Below, one piece after another: positions 39,153 through 49,343 of a stretch of DNA of 64,000 nucleotides. Location of the stretch: contig BPJZ01000003.1 in the NCBI GenBank assembly GCA_026004875.1, positions 97,362 to 161,361 on the forward strand. The letters are read 5' to 3'. Below the pieces are notes generated by a model. It was not told the origin of the DNA. It saw only the letters and a list, made by a program, of their open reading frames with translations, and made no database searches. The number at the start of each line of letters is the position of its first letter. The stretch's first letter is position 1. The position numbers and the translations under genes were made by a program. The DNA comes from Candidatus Poribacteria bacterium (GTDB lineage Bacteria; Poribacteria; WGA-4E; GCA-2687025).

Positions 39153-40303
39153 GAGGCTGGCGCTTGGCGGACGGCCTTGCGGAGCAGTTGAAGGATCGGC
39201 TCCCGTTCCGGTCCTCGGAGCCGCTCGGCGACTTGGAGAGGGGTCTCTCCTCGCCGGTTGGCGAGCGTTGGATCGGCGCCGTGGGCGAGGAGGAATCGGA
39301 TCATGGCGATCTTCCGGTCCTTTCGGCGGAGGGTCGCGCGGATCGCATCAAAGAGGGGCGTTTCGCCTGCCGGATCGGGTCGGTTGATCTCCGCGCCCCC
39401 TTCGAGGAGCGCTTCGGCGGAGCGGAGGAACCCAGCCTTGGCTGCAACGTGGAGCGCCGTTTTTCCCTTCCGATTGGTCGCGTGGACGTCCGCTCCCCAG
39501 GCGAGGAGCTTTCGGACCTTTTCGGGGTGCTCCCCTCGATCTCCCCGGCAAACGTAGACGATCGGGGGCCATCCCATCCGATTCGGGGCGTTAGGATCTA
39601 CGGGGGCGCCGTGCTCGGCGAGCAGCCGAGAGACCCCTTCTTGATCGGTGACCACCGGTCGATTCAGCTTCTGAGGATCGGCGCCGGCCTCCAGGAGCAG
39701 GCGGACGATCGCCTCGTTGTCCCCGGCGAAGTTCAGCAGATGCCAACTGTGCCGGCGCACTTCGGCGCCTCGTTCGATGAGGAGTCGAGCGGCTTCAAAC
39801 TGCCCGGCGGCCACCGCGTAGCAGAGGGGCGTCGCGTACGGCGCGGCGTGGGGATCGTCCAGTGGTTCCGGATAGGGGTGCCAAACGGGATGCCATTGGG
39901 GCAATGTCCGTTCCAGGGCCGCCGGGTCCCGGTCCAGCAGCTCCTGGAGCCGGTCGAGCTCTCCCAGGTAGGCCGCTGTGTGGACGTCGTAGAGGGCCCC
40001 GGCCTGGAGGAGCCGCTCGGCGACTGGTGTCTTTCCGCGCACCCGCGCGACGGTGTACGGGCTGATCTCCACCCGGTAGGGGGTGTAGAAGCATCCGCGT
40101 GCGTTCACATCGGCGCCCTGGTCTAGGAGAAGAGCGACTGTCTCTAACCTACCGCCGTAGGCCGCGTGCCAAAGGAGGCTTCTCCCATGTGGTCCCCGAT
40201 GGTGAACCCACTCCGGGCGCTCCTGGAGGTACTCTCGGAGGAGCTCTAACCGTCCCTGTTGGGCGGCTTTGGCCCCATGCTTTAAGAAGTCCAGCGCTCG
40301 CAG
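39143..40303 (-). CDS. Ankyrin-repeat protein, probable non-AUG start
   Basis: About 386 residues of ankyrin repeats, e.g. TPLCYAVAAGQFEAARLLIERGAEV, here split as TPLCYAVAAGQ and AARLLIERGAEV, then GKTALHVAAKAGFLRSAEAL and NRRGETPLQVAERL. GTG at 40108 is the first ordinary start, but it lies inside a repeat: upstream in frame are GRLELLREYLQERPEW and SLLWHAAYGGRLETVALLL. The frame begins near CTG 40303, six bases after a perfect AAGGAGG. Either CTG is used or an upstream ATG is hidden by a frame error. Ankyrin arrays mediate protein contacts; the partner is unknown. It overlaps the convergent barrel gene by 10 bases. Confidence 0.75.
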   Translation of the reverse strand: MRALDFLKHGAKAAQQGRLELLREYLQERPEWVHHRGPHGRSLLWHAAYGGRLETVALLLDQGADVNARGCFYTPYRVEISPYTVARVRGKTPVAERLLQAGALYDVHTAAYLGELDRLQELLDRDPAALERTLPQWHPVWHPYPEPLDDPHAAPYATPLCYAVAAGQFEAARLLIERGAEVRRHSWHLLNFAGDNEAIVRLLLEAGADPQKLNRPVVTDQEGVSRLLAEHGAPVDPNAPNRMGWPPIVYVCRGDRGEHPEKVRKLLAWGADVHATNRKGKTALHVAAKAGFLRSAEALLEGGAEINRPDPAGETPLFDAIRATLRRKDRKIAMIRFLLAHGADPTLANRRGETPLQVAERLRGPEREPILQLLRKAVRQAPASQK

Positions 40304-40395
40304 GGCGATCCTCCTTGGACAGCTTGCCTTCGGAAGGGGTCTCTTTTAGGATAACCCTGTCGCCAAAAGCGTTACAAACAGTTTCAGGCTCCGGA

Positions 40396-42426
40396 ATGGA
40401 AGTCATGAACGAGTTGCCACCAGGGATCCTCACCGTCGAGGAGATCGAGGCGCTTCACGCTCGTTGGCGTCGGAGCGAAAAGCTGCTGAACCGCATCCTC
40501 CAGACGCTGAGCGCGGAGCGCTCTCCGCGGGCGTTACGCGACCTTCAGGTGCTGTTGGTCTCCGATCCCGACTATCCACTTGGCCATTTTCAGTTGGGGC
40601 GAGCGTTGTTTGACGCGGGGGATCTCCTCCGGGCGGCGGAGCACCTCCTGATCGCTTTGGAGCTGGGGATGACTCAATCCGCCGTCGTCGAGCTGGCCGA
40701 GCAGGTTCTTAGGGCGCTGGACGCCGACGATCCCCGGACAGCCCCGCTCCGAGAGCGATTTCAGAAGGCGATTGTGCCGCGGAATCCAACGCTGACGCTG
40801 GCGATGATCGTTCGCGACGAGGCGGAGCACCTGCGGGACTGTCTGGAGTCCGTCCGGGCGGTGGTGGATCAGATCGTCGTGGTGGACACCGGTTCTCAGG
40901 ACGGGACGCCGGAGATCGCGCGCGAACTGGGCGCTGAGGTGTATTTCTTTCCCTGGCAGGACGACTTTTCCGCGGCTCGGAACGAGTCGCTCCAGTACGC
41001 GCGCGGGGACTGGGTGCTCTGGCTGGACGCCGACGAGCGGTTGGCGCCGGAGTCGGCCGAGCCGCTCCGAGCGTTGCTGCGGCGAGAGGAGGTTGCGGCG
41101 GCCCACCTTCAAATTGACAACGAGATGGGCGGTCGGACGGTCTCCTTTTTGACGCCGCGGCTTTGGCGCCGGCATCCGGCGATTCGGTTTCGCCAGCCGA
41201 TTCACGAGCAGGTCTTCTGGGCGATCGCCCCGTTGGCTCGGCGTTACGGTCGTCAGATCGTCGAGGCGCCGGAGGTTCGCATTCAGCACCGGGGCTATCT
41301 TCCCTCGGTGCACATGCGGCGGCGGAAGGCGGATCGAAACTTCGAGCTGCTTCGGCGTCTGGTCGAGCGGGAGCCGGAGAACGCTTATGCACTGTTCCAC
41401 TACGCGGGAGCGCTCCGGGAGATGGGACGGCTCGAAGAGGCGCTCGAGGCGTTTGAGCGTTGGGAGCCACTGGCCTTTGCCCAAGGGGATTCGGAACAGC
41501 ACTGGCTCCGGGTCGGCTTTGGGAGTTACGTAGGGCTGCTGTGTCAGATGGACCTTCCGGAACGGGCGTTGCGTCTGTCCGAGCGGGCGATCCAGAAGGT
41601 CGGCGAGACGGCGACGCTCCGCTACCATCGCGCTTGGGCGCTTCACCAGTTGGGAAGGCATCTGGAGGCGCTTCGAGAGCTGGAGCGTGCCCGGCGGATT
41701 CCGCGTGATCCGGCCACCCATGTGGAGGCGATCGAATTCCAGCCGCTCCTGATCCCCATGCTCACGGCTAACATCTATCTGTCGTTGGGGGAACCGGAAA
41801 AGGCTAAGGATCAGTTCGAAGAGGCTCACGAGCTCAACCCTCAGGACCCGCGCCCGCTGATCGGCTTGGCCCGCTTAGCAGTCGGGGAGGAGAACTTCGC
41901 CGCGGCTGCGGAGCTGCTTCAAAAAGCGCTCGAGGCCGCGCCGGAGGATCCCCATCTGCTAGCCTTCTTCGGAGAGGTCGAAGTCTTCCGGGGGAACCTG
42001 GAATCGGCTCAAGACGCTCTGCATCGGGCGCATCGGCTCTCGGCCGACGCGGAGGTCGGGCGGCTGCTGGCAGACGTCTGGTTTCTGTTGGGGGAGGAAG
42101 AACGGGCCGTTCGGATATGGAAGACCGCTCCCCAAAACGAGCGGGCCGCTGGAGCTTTGGCCTTCTGGACGATGGTTCAGGGGGACCCGTATGCCGTTCG
42201 GCAGTTGGCCGACCCGCGCGTTCGGGCCGGGGCGCTGGCGCTGGCCCAGAAGATCCTTGCCGTTCACAGCCGCCGGGAGACCCCCGCGGTCGGCCGGCTG
42301 ATCCAGTTCGCCCAGCGGGTCGGCTCGGAGCCAATGCTCGGCGAGCTGCGAAACGTCCTCCTCCGGGCGTTCTTGAAGTACCGCTTCCGCGAAGGCATCA
42401 CCGCCCTTCGCCGGACCAATTCGTGA
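40396..42426 (+). CDS. Family 2 glycosyltransferase with TPR domain
   Basis: 676 residues. A short TPR-like N-terminus is followed by a GT2 domain (about 135-330) with LAMIVRDEAEHLRDCLESV, VVVDTGSQDGTPEIA, FSAARNESLQYA and the WLDADERL metal-binding DxD. The C-terminal half is TPRs (YALFHYAGALREMGRLEEAL, LIGLARLAVGEENFAAAAEL). This SunS/YtcC-like layout occurs in glycosyltransferases acting on peptides or proteins. The acceptor is not predictable. ATG 40396 or 40405 can serve as start. Confidence 0.86.
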   Translation: MEVMNELPPGILTVEEIEALHARWRRSEKLLNRILQTLSAERSPRALRDLQVLLVSDPDYPLGHFQLGRALFDAGDLLRAAEHLLIALELGMTQSAVVELAEQVLRALDADDPRTAPLRERFQKAIVPRNPTLTLAMIVRDEAEHLRDCLESVRAVVDQIVVVDTGSQDGTPEIARELGAEVYFFPWQDDFSAARNESLQYARGDWVLWLDADERLAPESAEPLRALLRREEVAAAHLQIDNEMGGRTVSFLTPRLWRRHPAIRFRQPIHEQVFWAIAPLARRYGRQIVEAPEVRIQHRGYLPSVHMRRRKADRNFELLRRLVEREPENAYALFHYAGALREMGRLEEALEAFERWEPLAFAQGDSEQHWLRVGFGSYVGLLCQMDLPERALRLSERAIQKVGETATLRYHRAWALHQLGRHLEALRELERARRIPRDPATHVEAIEFQPLLIPMLTANIYLSLGEPEKAKDQFEEAHELNPQDPRPLIGLARLAVGEENFAAAAELLQKALEAAPEDPHLLAFFGEVEVFRGNLESAQDALHRAHRLSADAEVGRLLADVWFLLGEEERAVRIWKTAPQNERAAGALAFWTMVQGDPYAVRQLADPRVRAGALALAQKILAVHSRRETPAVGRLIQFAQRVGSEPMLGELRNVLLRAFLKYRFREGITALRRTNS

Positions 42427-42468
42427 ATTTTCGCTTCTCAAACCACCCACAACCGGAAAGGGGAAGCC

Positions 42469-43374
42469 ATGGCCTTGCCAAAAGTCGGATGGATCGGGCT
42501 TGGAATCATGGGCAAACCGATGGTTCGAAACCTCTTGAACGCCGGCTATCCTCTGGTTGTCTGGAACCGAAGCCGTCCCGCCGTGGACCTAGCCGCCTCC
42601 TGGGGGGCGACCCCGGCCAACTCGGCCAAGGAGGTCGCCGAGCAGTGCGAGATCGTCGTCACGATGGTACCGGACTCCCCGGATGTACAGCAGGTGGTCT
42701 TGGGCCCTAACGGCATCTACGAGGGGATTCGTCCCGGCTCCGTGTATGTGGACATGTCGACCATCTCTCCGATGGTGACCAAAAGGATTGCTGCCAAGCT
42801 GGCCGAAAAGGGGGTCCAGATGCTGGACGCGCCGGTCAGCGGCGGCGACATCGGCGCGCAGCGGGGGACGCTTTCGATCATGGTGGGCGGTCCCCGGGAG
42901 GCCTTTGAACGCTGTCTGCCCCTCTTTCAGATCCTCGGTGAGAACATCGTCCACGCCGGAGAGGAGAACGGGCTGGGGCAATTTGTCAAGCTTTGCAATC
43001 AGACCGCCTGCGGACTAAACTTATTGGCGATGGTCGAGTCGATCGCGCTGGGGGCGAAGGCCGGCCTCGACCTGGAGAAGATGCTGGCCGCCATTACCAA
43101 GGGCGCTGCTGGTTCCTGGATGCTCTCCAATCTTGGTCCCAAGGTCATTGCGGGCGACTGGGAGCCCGGATTTATGGTCAAGCTGCAGCAGAAGGATCTG
43201 CGGCTAGTCCTGGAGGCGGCAGCCTCTCTGGGATTGCCCCTGCCGGGGACGGCCTTGGTGCATCAGCTCTTCCGCGTGGTCGAGGCCGCCGGATTGGGAG
43301 AGAAGGGGACTCAAGCGCTCGCTCACGCCCTGGAGCGGATGGGCAACTTCAAGATTCACCCGGACGAGGGATGA
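42469..43374 (+). CDS. Beta-hydroxyacid dehydrogenase (GarR/3-hydroxyisobutyrate dehydrogenase family)
   Basis: 301 residues. The N-terminal NAD motif [17 protein letters not shown] with WNRS, the substrate motif [19 protein letters not shown] and the catalytic Lys in [15 protein letters not shown] are those of tartronate semialdehyde reductase and 3-hydroxyisobutyrate dehydrogenase. Specificity cannot be fixed; with sugar-acid neighbours, tartronate semialdehyde reduction is plausible. The ribosome site GGAAAGGGGAAG precedes it. It overlaps mnmG by ATGA. Confidence 0.9.
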   Translation: MALPKVGWIGLGIMGKPMVRNLLNAGYPLVVWNRSRPAVDLAASWGATPANSAKEVAEQCEIVVTMVPDSPDVQQVVLGPNGIYEGIRPGSVYVDMSTISPMVTKRIAAKLAEKGVQMLDAPVSGGDIGAQRGTLSIMVGGPREAFERCLPLFQILGENIVHAGEENGLGQFVKLCNQTACGLNLLAMVESIALGAKAGLDLEKMLAAITKGAAGSWMLSNLGPKVIAGDWEPGFMVKLQQKDLRLVLEAAASLGLPLPGTALVHQLFRVVEAAGLGEKGTQALAHALERMGNFKIHPDEG

Positions 43375-45302
43375 TCTACTACGACAAGCGGTACGATGTA
43401 ATCGTTGTGGGAGGGGGCCACGCTGGCACCGAGGCGGCTCTTGCCGCTGCACGGATGGGGGCTAAGACGCTCCTGCTGACCATGAACCTAGACACGATCG
43501 CCCAGATGTCCTGTAACCCGGCGATCGGCGGTCTGGCCAAGGGGCATATGGTCAAGGAGATTGACGCCCTCGGCGGCGAGATGGCCAAAAACATTGATGC
43601 GACAGGAATCCATTTTAAGCAGCTGAACACGCGTAAGGGGCCGGCGGTCCGCGCTTCGCGGGCGCAGGCGGACAAGAAGGCCTATCAGTTCCGCATGAAA
43701 TGGGTCGTCGAATCTACCCCGAATCTGGACGTAAAGCAGGGGGTTGTAGACGACCTGGTCACCGAGGAGGTCAACGGGCGGCGGCGCGTTTGTGGCGTGT
43801 TGACCAAGACGGGAATCGTCTACGAAGGCCGCGCCGTTGTGATGACGACGGGGACCTTCCTGCGGGGGCTGATCCACATTGGCACCTACCAGCAGCGGGC
43901 CGGGAGAGCCGGCGAGCAGTCCGCCGAGGAGACCTCGAAGGGCCTGGCCGCTTTGGGCTTCCGACTGGGACGGCTCAAGACCGGGACGCCGCCCCGTGTC
44001 AACGCCCGGACGGTAGACTTCGCCGCCGTTCAAGAGCAGCCGGGAGACGACCCGCCCAAGCCGTTCTCTTTCTCCACCGAGGCGATCACGCAACCGCAAC
44101 TCCTCTGCTGGATTACTCAGACGACCGAGGAGACTCACCGGCTAATCCGGGAAAACCTCCATCTCTCAGCGATGTACTCCGGCCGGATTGAGGGTAGGGG
44201 GCCGCGCTACTGCCCTTCGATTGAGGACAAGATCGTCAAATTCCCTGACAAGTCCTCCCATCAGATCTTTTTGGAGCCGGAGGGGTATCAGACCCAAGAG
44301 ATCTACCTGAACGGCCTTTCGATGAGTCTGCCGGAGCCGGTGCAGTGGCAGATTGTCCGGTCGCTTCCTGGGCTGGAGCGGGCGGAGATCATGCGCCCAG
44401 CGTACGCCGTCGAGTACGACTACTGCGATCCGACTCAGTGCTTGCCGACGCTGGAGACCAAGCTGGTCGAGAACCTGTTCTTTGCTGGCCAGATCAACGG
44501 AACGACCGGCTACGAAGAGGCCGCCGGTCAGGGGATCGTCGCGGGGATCAACGCCGTCCTGAAGGTCTGGGGAGAAGAGCCGTTCATCTTGGATCGCTCT
44601 GAGGCCTATATCGGCGTGCTGATTGACGATCTGGTTACCAAAGGGACTCAGGAGCCCTATCGGATGTTCACCTCGCGAGCGGAGTACCGACTACTGCTCC
44701 GAGAGGATAACGCCGACCTGCGGCTGACCGAGTACGGCCGCCAGCTGGGGCTGGTGGACGATGCCACCTATCAGCGGTATCTCAAGAAGCGCAAACAGAT
44801 TCAGTCGGAGCTTGAACGGCTCCGGACGACAACCGTTCGGCCCGAGCCGAGGGTTCAGGAGCTGCTCCGGCGGATCGGCTCCGCCGAGTTGAAGCATCCG
44901 GTGACGCTGGCAGAGCTGCTCCGGCGCCCGGAGGTCGAGTACGACCACATCGCCGAGATCGCCCCGCCTGGAGAACCGTTGGTTCGCGGGGTGGTCGAGG
45001 AGGTCGAGCAGTCTATCAAGTACGAGGGCTACATCGCCCGGCAAAACGCTCAGATCGCCCAGTTCAAGCGCTTGGAAGCTTGGAAGATTCCCGCCGACTT
45101 CGACTACGAACAGGTAACCGGTCTGACGCGCGAAGCGCGTGAGAAGCTGAGCGCCATTCGTCCCGTCTCCTTGGGACAGGCCTCGCGCATCTCGGGCGTC
45201 TCTCCTGCTGACATCGCCGTGCTCATGGTCGTCCTCAAGCGCCTTCGAGAGTCCTCTCCGCCCTCCGCCGACGAGCTTGAAGACTGCGAACAGCTGTGTT
45301 AA
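43371..45302 (+). CDS. mnmG: MnmG (GidA), tRNA wobble uridine carboxymethylaminomethyl synthase subunit
   Basis: 643 residues and intact. It has the FAD-binding [17 protein letters not shown] at residues 14-30, [29 protein letters not shown], a Cys-containing [14 protein letters not shown] and [10 protein letters not shown], all GidA signatures. With MnmE it modifies U34 of tRNAs reading split codon boxes. It is coupled to the upstream dehydrogenase; no rsmG or parAB follows. Confidence 0.97.
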   Translation: MIYYDKRYDVIVVGGGHAGTEAALAAARMGAKTLLLTMNLDTIAQMSCNPAIGGLAKGHMVKEIDALGGEMAKNIDATGIHFKQLNTRKGPAVRASRAQADKKAYQFRMKWVVESTPNLDVKQGVVDDLVTEEVNGRRRVCGVLTKTGIVYEGRAVVMTTGTFLRGLIHIGTYQQRAGRAGEQSAEETSKGLAALGFRLGRLKTGTPPRVNARTVDFAAVQEQPGDDPPKPFSFSTEAITQPQLLCWITQTTEETHRLIRENLHLSAMYSGRIEGRGPRYCPSIEDKIVKFPDKSSHQIFLEPEGYQTQEIYLNGLSMSLPEPVQWQIVRSLPGLERAEIMRPAYAVEYDYCDPTQCLPTLETKLVENLFFAGQINGTTGYEEAAGQGIVAGINAVLKVWGEEPFILDRSEAYIGVLIDDLVTKGTQEPYRMFTSRAEYRLLLREDNADLRLTEYGRQLGLVDDATYQRYLKKRKQIQSELERLRTTTVRPEPRVQELLRRIGSAELKHPVTLAELLRRPEVEYDHIAEIAPPGEPLVRGVVEEVEQSIKYEGYIARQNAQIAQFKRLEAWKIPADFDYEQVTGLTREAREKLSAIRPVSLGQASRISGVSPADIAVLMVVLKRLRESSPPSADELEDCEQLC

Positions 45303-45359
45303 GTAATCCCACTTGAAGGACAACTCAACAGATAAAACCAACGGAAGGGACATGCTCCG

Positions 45360-46781
45360 GTGGACGCACCGCGTGAGGTGGAACGGTGGGGAGTCTTTGA
45401 GGTCTCCGTCGGTGGGCCGGAGGCGGGGAATCCGTTCTTGGACGTCGCGTTTGGAGCAGAGTTCCGCTACAAGCATCGAGTTGTGCCGGTGGACGGCTTC
45501 TACGACGGCAACGGCGTCTACCGGGTGCGCTTCTCTCCCGATACCGAGGGGGAGTGGCGTTTCACGACGACCAGCAACGTTCCGGAGTTGGCCGGGAAGT
45601 CGGGGACGTTTCGGTGTATCTCTCCAGGGCCGAACAACCACGGGCCGGTTCGGGTGGAGGGGTACCACTTTCGCTACGCAGACGGCACCCCGTACTATCA
45701 GGTGGGAACCACCTGCTATGCTTGGATTCACCAGCCGGCCGAGCTCCAGGAGCAGACGCTCGAGACGCTTCGCAGCGCGCCGTTCAATAAGCTCCGGATG
45801 TGCATCTTCCCCAAGCACTACATCTACAACCAGAACGAACCGGATCACTTTCCCTTTGTTGGCTCTAAGGAAAAGGGCTTTGATTGGACTCGCTTTAATC
45901 CGGAGTTTTGGAAGAACTTAGAACGGCGCGTCGAACAACTGATGGAGATGGGAATTCAAGCCGACCTGATCCTCTTTCATCCTTACGACCGTTGGGGGTT
46001 TGCTTCGATGGACCGGGAGACGGAGGACCGGTACCTCCGGTACACCGTCGCTCGGTTGGCCGCCTTTCGCAACGTTTGGTGGTCTTTTGCCAACGAGTAC
46101 GACTTGATGCGCAACAAGACGATGGCCGACTGGGACCATTATTTCTTGCTCGTCCAGCAGGAGGACCCCTATCAGCGGCTCCGAAGCATCCACAACTGTC
46201 GGACCTTTTACGATCACAACAAGCCCTGGGTGACCCATCAGAGCATTCAGGCCGATCCGTCCGGAACGCCGGAGTGGCGGCGAAACTGTCCTAAGCCGGT
46301 CGTCGTGGACGAATGCCGATATGAGGGGAACATCCCTCGGCACTGGGGGAACATCTCCGCACGGGAGATGGTCCATCGCTTCTGGGTCGGGACGGTAGCC
46401 GGCGGATACGTCGGCCACGGGGAGACCTACCTTCACCCGGAGGACATCCTCTGGTGGTCCAAGGGCGGGGTGTTGCACGGCGAGAGCCCGCCTCGGATCG
46501 CCTTTCTCCGACGGATTCTAGAGGAGGGGCCGCCGGTCGGCTTCGAGCCGGTCGCCCGCGAAGGCGCCGCCAAAGGGGACGAGGTGTTCCTCTATTACTT
46601 TGGGCTCTCCCAACCGGCCCGGTTCACCTTTAACCTTCCGGAGGAGCCCGTCTACCGGGCGGAGCTGATCGATCCTTGGGAGATGACCATCACCCCGATT
46701 CCGGGGAAGTACCGCGGTCAGGCGGAGCTGTCTCTGCCGGGGCGGCCGTATCTGGCCGTTCGGTTCTGGAAGATCACATGA
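45360..46781 (+). CDS. DUF5060/DUF4038 glycoside hydrolase-like protein
   Basis: 473 residues. The N-terminal beta-sandwich DUF5060 ([28 protein letters not shown]) is followed by a TIM-barrel DUF4038 ([37 protein letters not shown], with Glu as probable acid/base, and [12 protein letters not shown] with the second acidic residue) and a short C-terminal sandwich. These are clan-A-like glycosidases acting on plant or algal polysaccharides. No signal peptide is visible. GTG at 45360 follows GGAAGGGA. A 12-base gap to the phytanoyl-CoA dioxygenase gene suggests one unit. Confidence 0.86.
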   Translation: MDAPREVERWGVFEVSVGGPEAGNPFLDVAFGAEFRYKHRVVPVDGFYDGNGVYRVRFSPDTEGEWRFTTTSNVPELAGKSGTFRCISPGPNNHGPVRVEGYHFRYADGTPYYQVGTTCYAWIHQPAELQEQTLETLRSAPFNKLRMCIFPKHYIYNQNEPDHFPFVGSKEKGFDWTRFNPEFWKNLERRVEQLMEMGIQADLILFHPYDRWGFASMDRETEDRYLRYTVARLAAFRNVWWSFANEYDLMRNKTMADWDHYFLLVQQEDPYQRLRSIHNCRTFYDHNKPWVTHQSIQADPSGTPEWRRNCPKPVVVDECRYEGNIPRHWGNISAREMVHRFWVGTVAGGYVGHGETYLHPEDILWWSKGGVLHGESPPRIAFLRRILEEGPPVGFEPVAREGAAKGDEVFLYYFGLSQPARFTFNLPEEPVYRAELIDPWEMTITPIPGKYRGQAELSLPGRPYLAVRFWKIT

Positions 46782-46793
46782 GGAGGGTTTCGG

Positions 46794-47657
46794 ATGGCGC
46801 TGGCGACCGAACCACAGGTTCAGGAGGCCTATCTCACTCAAGAGCAACTTCGGCAGTTTGAGGAGCAGGGTTTTCTGATCGTTCCGAACGCGCTTCCGCC
46901 GGAGATGGTCCAGCGGCTGAGCGAAGCGGTGGATCGGCTGATCGCCGAAGAGAAGCTGGAGGCGCAACCCCAGCAACACACGCTTCACCTGCGCAACTGC
47001 ATTGTCGAGGACGACATCTTCCTGGAGCTGTTGGACTGGCCGACCACCTTTCCGCTGGTGGTGGACATCCTCGGCTGGAACATCAAACTGATCACCTCAC
47101 ACCTGATCGTTCGGAATCCGGTTCCGCCGGACTTTGATCGGAGCCGGGTCGTTGTCGGCTGGCATCGGGATGGGGGCACCTCCTACCGGGAGATGAGCGA
47201 GCCGCATCCTCGGCTGTTTGTGAAGGTCGCCTACTGGCTCACCGACCTTTCGGAGCCGGGGCGGGGAGGGCTCCGAGTGCTACCGGGGAGCAACCGGTTG
47301 ATCGGTCGTCCGGCCCATCCGCCTGGGTCGCCGGACCCTTACGGGGCTCTGGAGATCCAGGCCAAGCCGGGAGACGCGGTGATCTTTGAGCAGCGAACCT
47401 GGCACGGCGTCGGGCCGAACTTCTCAAAGACGCCGCGGAAGTCGCTCTTCTACGGGTACGCCTTCCGGTGGATTCAACCGATGGACTACCTTCAGATGCC
47501 CCAAGAGCTGTTAGACCGCGTCTCGCCGATCCGGTGGCAGCTCCTGAGCGGCGTCAAGACGAAGCTGGCGATGTATCTCCCGACGCCGGAGGACGTGCCG
47601 CTGCGCGCCTGGGCCGAGGAACGGAACGCCCGGCTCCGAGCCGCTGGACTCCGCTAG
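46794..47657 (+). CDS. Phytanoyl-CoA dioxygenase (PhyH) family Fe(II)/2-oxoglutarate enzyme
   Basis: 287 residues. The iron facial triad is His124-x-Asp126 (WHRDGG) and distal His204 (TWHGVGP). GRGGLRVLPGSN and the Arg-containing C-terminal half complete the PhyH fold. Substrates across this family are diverse, so hydroxylation of a small carboxylate, nucleotide or lipid is all that can be said. The family is strikingly expanded in Poribacteria and similar groups. The stop codon sits in a CTAG shared with the convergent gene. Confidence 0.9.
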   Translation: MALATEPQVQEAYLTQEQLRQFEEQGFLIVPNALPPEMVQRLSEAVDRLIAEEKLEAQPQQHTLHLRNCIVEDDIFLELLDWPTTFPLVVDILGWNIKLITSHLIVRNPVPPDFDRSRVVVGWHRDGGTSYREMSEPHPRLFVKVAYWLTDLSEPGRGGLRVLPGSNRLIGRPAHPPGSPDPYGALEIQAKPGDAVIFEQRTWHGVGPNFSKTPRKSLFYGYAFRWIQPMDYLQMPQELLDRVSPIRWQLLSGVKTKLAMYLPTPEDVPLRAWAEERNARLRAAGLR

Positions 47658-48343
47658 GCTTGCTGGTCTTGTGGGAGCAGGTCGGCAAAGACGAACCCGT
47701 CTCGGCAGACGATCTCGCCGGGGGAGACCCGGATCGGTTGGGCGAACATCGGCCCGGCAGCGGCGAACGTGTGGAACTCGCCCCGTTCACCGCAGGGGTC
47801 CACGGTAGGCGGAAGACGCCGGAGCAGCTCGGTGTCGTAACGGCAACCCACAAGTGTCGGGTCCATCTGTTGAGGATCGACACAGGTGAGATAGGCTTCT
47901 AGACCGGCTTCGAGCATCTCCTGGGCCAGGCGGTGGGTTTCCTGGCCCCAAAGCGGAAACAGCGGCATTAACCCGACGGATTCTAGCAGCCGTTCCCGGT
48001 AGGCTCGTACGTCCTCCAAGAACAGGTCTCCGAAAGCCACCGCTTGGACCCCTTGGGCTTTGGCCTCCTGAAGTGCGGCGCCAAAGAGCCGTTCGTATTC
48101 GGCGTTTGAGCAGGGGGCAGGCAGCCAGACCTTGCGGAGCGGCAGCCCTACAGCCTGGGCCTGGGCTTCGACCAGCTCCTCCCGGACCGCGTGCATCGCG
48201 ACCCGCTTTGCCGATCGGTTGAGCGTTGTGATCAGTCCAACTATTCGTACCTGGAAGAGGTCGCGTAGCCGATAAAGCGTCCAGGCGCTGTCCTTGCCGC
48301 TGCTCCAGGAGACCAGGACGCGCAACTCAGAGCCGTTTGGCAT
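47654..48343 (-). CDS. Dph6/DUF71-type N-type ATP pyrophosphatase (adenine nucleotide alpha-hydrolase)
   Basis: 229 residues. The PP-loop SWSSGKDSAWTL near the N-terminus, followed by FGDLFLEDVRAYRERLLE, ETHRLAQEMLEAGLEAYLTCVD and DPCGERGEFHTFA, is diagnostic of the DUF71 family, whose eukaryotic member is diphthine-ammonia ligase. Bacteria lack diphthamide, so the bacterial enzyme presumably amidates another carboxylate; the target is unknown. The start at 48343 is the first Met with the PP-loop at the usual distance. Confidence 0.88.
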   Translation of the reverse strand: MPNGSELRVLVSWSSGKDSAWTLYRLRDLFQVRIVGLITTLNRSAKRVAMHAVREELVEAQAQAVGLPLRKVWLPAPCSNAEYERLFGAALQEAKAQGVQAVAFGDLFLEDVRAYRERLLESVGLMPLFPLWGQETHRLAQEMLEAGLEAYLTCVDPQQMDPTLVGCRYDTELLRRLPPTVDPCGERGEFHTFAAAGPMFAQPIRVSPGEIVCRDGFVFADLLPQDQQA

Positions 48344-48347
48344 CGTT

Positions 48348-49157
48348 TCACCCTCCAACTCTTGACGGCGCGGAGGGTGATCCCTCGCTTGAGAAGTGCC
48401 GAATCGCATTCACGAAGAGCCGGATCACGTAAGGATGATACCGGGTCAGTTCCGAATGACCCGGAGAGAAGTAGAGGGTCCATCCCTCTCCGTAGCGCCG
48501 GGTCCAGGCCGCTAGATGGGCGATCTCTTCGCCGCGGACGCTTGTGTAAACGGCATCCAGCAGTCGGGAGACCCTCGGGTCGTAGCCTGTGCGGACCGGA
48601 TGCTCCTCGATGAGAGGAAAGCGATCGGGGATCCCTGCGAGGATTGGATGCCGACGCGCGGCCGGTCGGACGACGATGCGGAGCTTAGGCGAAGCTGCAT
48701 CGGTGGGGAAGACGCCCCCCGTACCTCCGAAGATCTCATGGAAGGGTGCGGGGGCTAAGAACAGCACGTCGTGCATGCCGATCATTCCGCCGCCGTTCCA
48801 AACGTGCCGCCGAATGGCGGCGATCGCCTCGTCCGGGACATGAGGAAATCCCCTGATCGGCACTAACAGCAGCACATCGTACTGCTCGGCGTTGGTGAGC
48901 GTCCAGAGATCGCTGGTCGGGGTCGGCCGGATCTTCTCCTCTTCCTCCAACAGCATGGCCACTCTCTGAGCGACCTCCAATCGGTCGGAATAAACCAGGG
49001 CACGAATCGGCGATGCCGCCGGCGTCACCTGGAGCGGGGGACCGGCACCAGGACATCCCCAGCTCCAAAGCACCGCTCCCAAGAGCACCGCGTAGAGATG
49101 TCTTTTTAAAGCGCCCAGGCCGGATTTCCTTTCAACTGTCCTTTCTCGTGTGGACAA
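48348..49157 (-). CDS. ThuA-like (trehalose utilisation) domain protein, probable lipoprotein
   Basis: 269 residues. The N-terminal hydrophobic LYAVLLGAVLWSWGC could be a lipoprotein signal, though the lipobox is imperfect. The ThuA glutamine-amidotransferase-like fold is seen in YDVLLLVPIRGFPHVPDEAI, HVWNGGGMIGMHD, HPILAGIPDRFPLIEEHP and GWTLYFSPGHSEL. ThuA-like proteins accompany sugar-oxidising Gfo/Idh enzymes and take part in 3-keto-sugar metabolism. It lies directly upstream of the DUF71 gene on the same strand. Confidence 0.82.
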   Translation of the reverse strand: MSTRERTVERKSGLGALKRHLYAVLLGAVLWSWGCPGAGPPLQVTPAASPIRALVYSDRLEVAQRVAMLLEEEEKIRPTPTSDLWTLTNAEQYDVLLLVPIRGFPHVPDEAIAAIRRHVWNGGGMIGMHDVLFLAPAPFHEIFGGTGGVFPTDAASPKLRIVVRPAARRHPILAGIPDRFPLIEEHPVRTGYDPRVSRLLDAVYTSVRGEEIAHLAAWTRRYGEGWTLYFSPGHSELTRYHPYVIRLFVNAIRHFSSEGSPSAPSRVGG

Positions 49158-49343
49158 GAGTTGCCGCTTTTAATCTATGAGGGCCGCTCCACCGGCGCAA
49201 CGGGGCGGGAAGGGCTTCGGTTCTCTCTTGCGAGGGGTTGGAAACGGGACGGAGATGCTCGGCGCTTGACGCTCCCTTGGGTGAGCGTTACCCTGGACGG
49301 TGAGGGGTCGTTCTGGGATTTCAGTTTGCGGAGGAGCGGGTTC

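Noticed and set aside
40534..41829. 431-codon minus-strand frame
   Set aside because: Opposite the GT2-TPR gene; composition follows that gene's codon pattern and no domain is seen.
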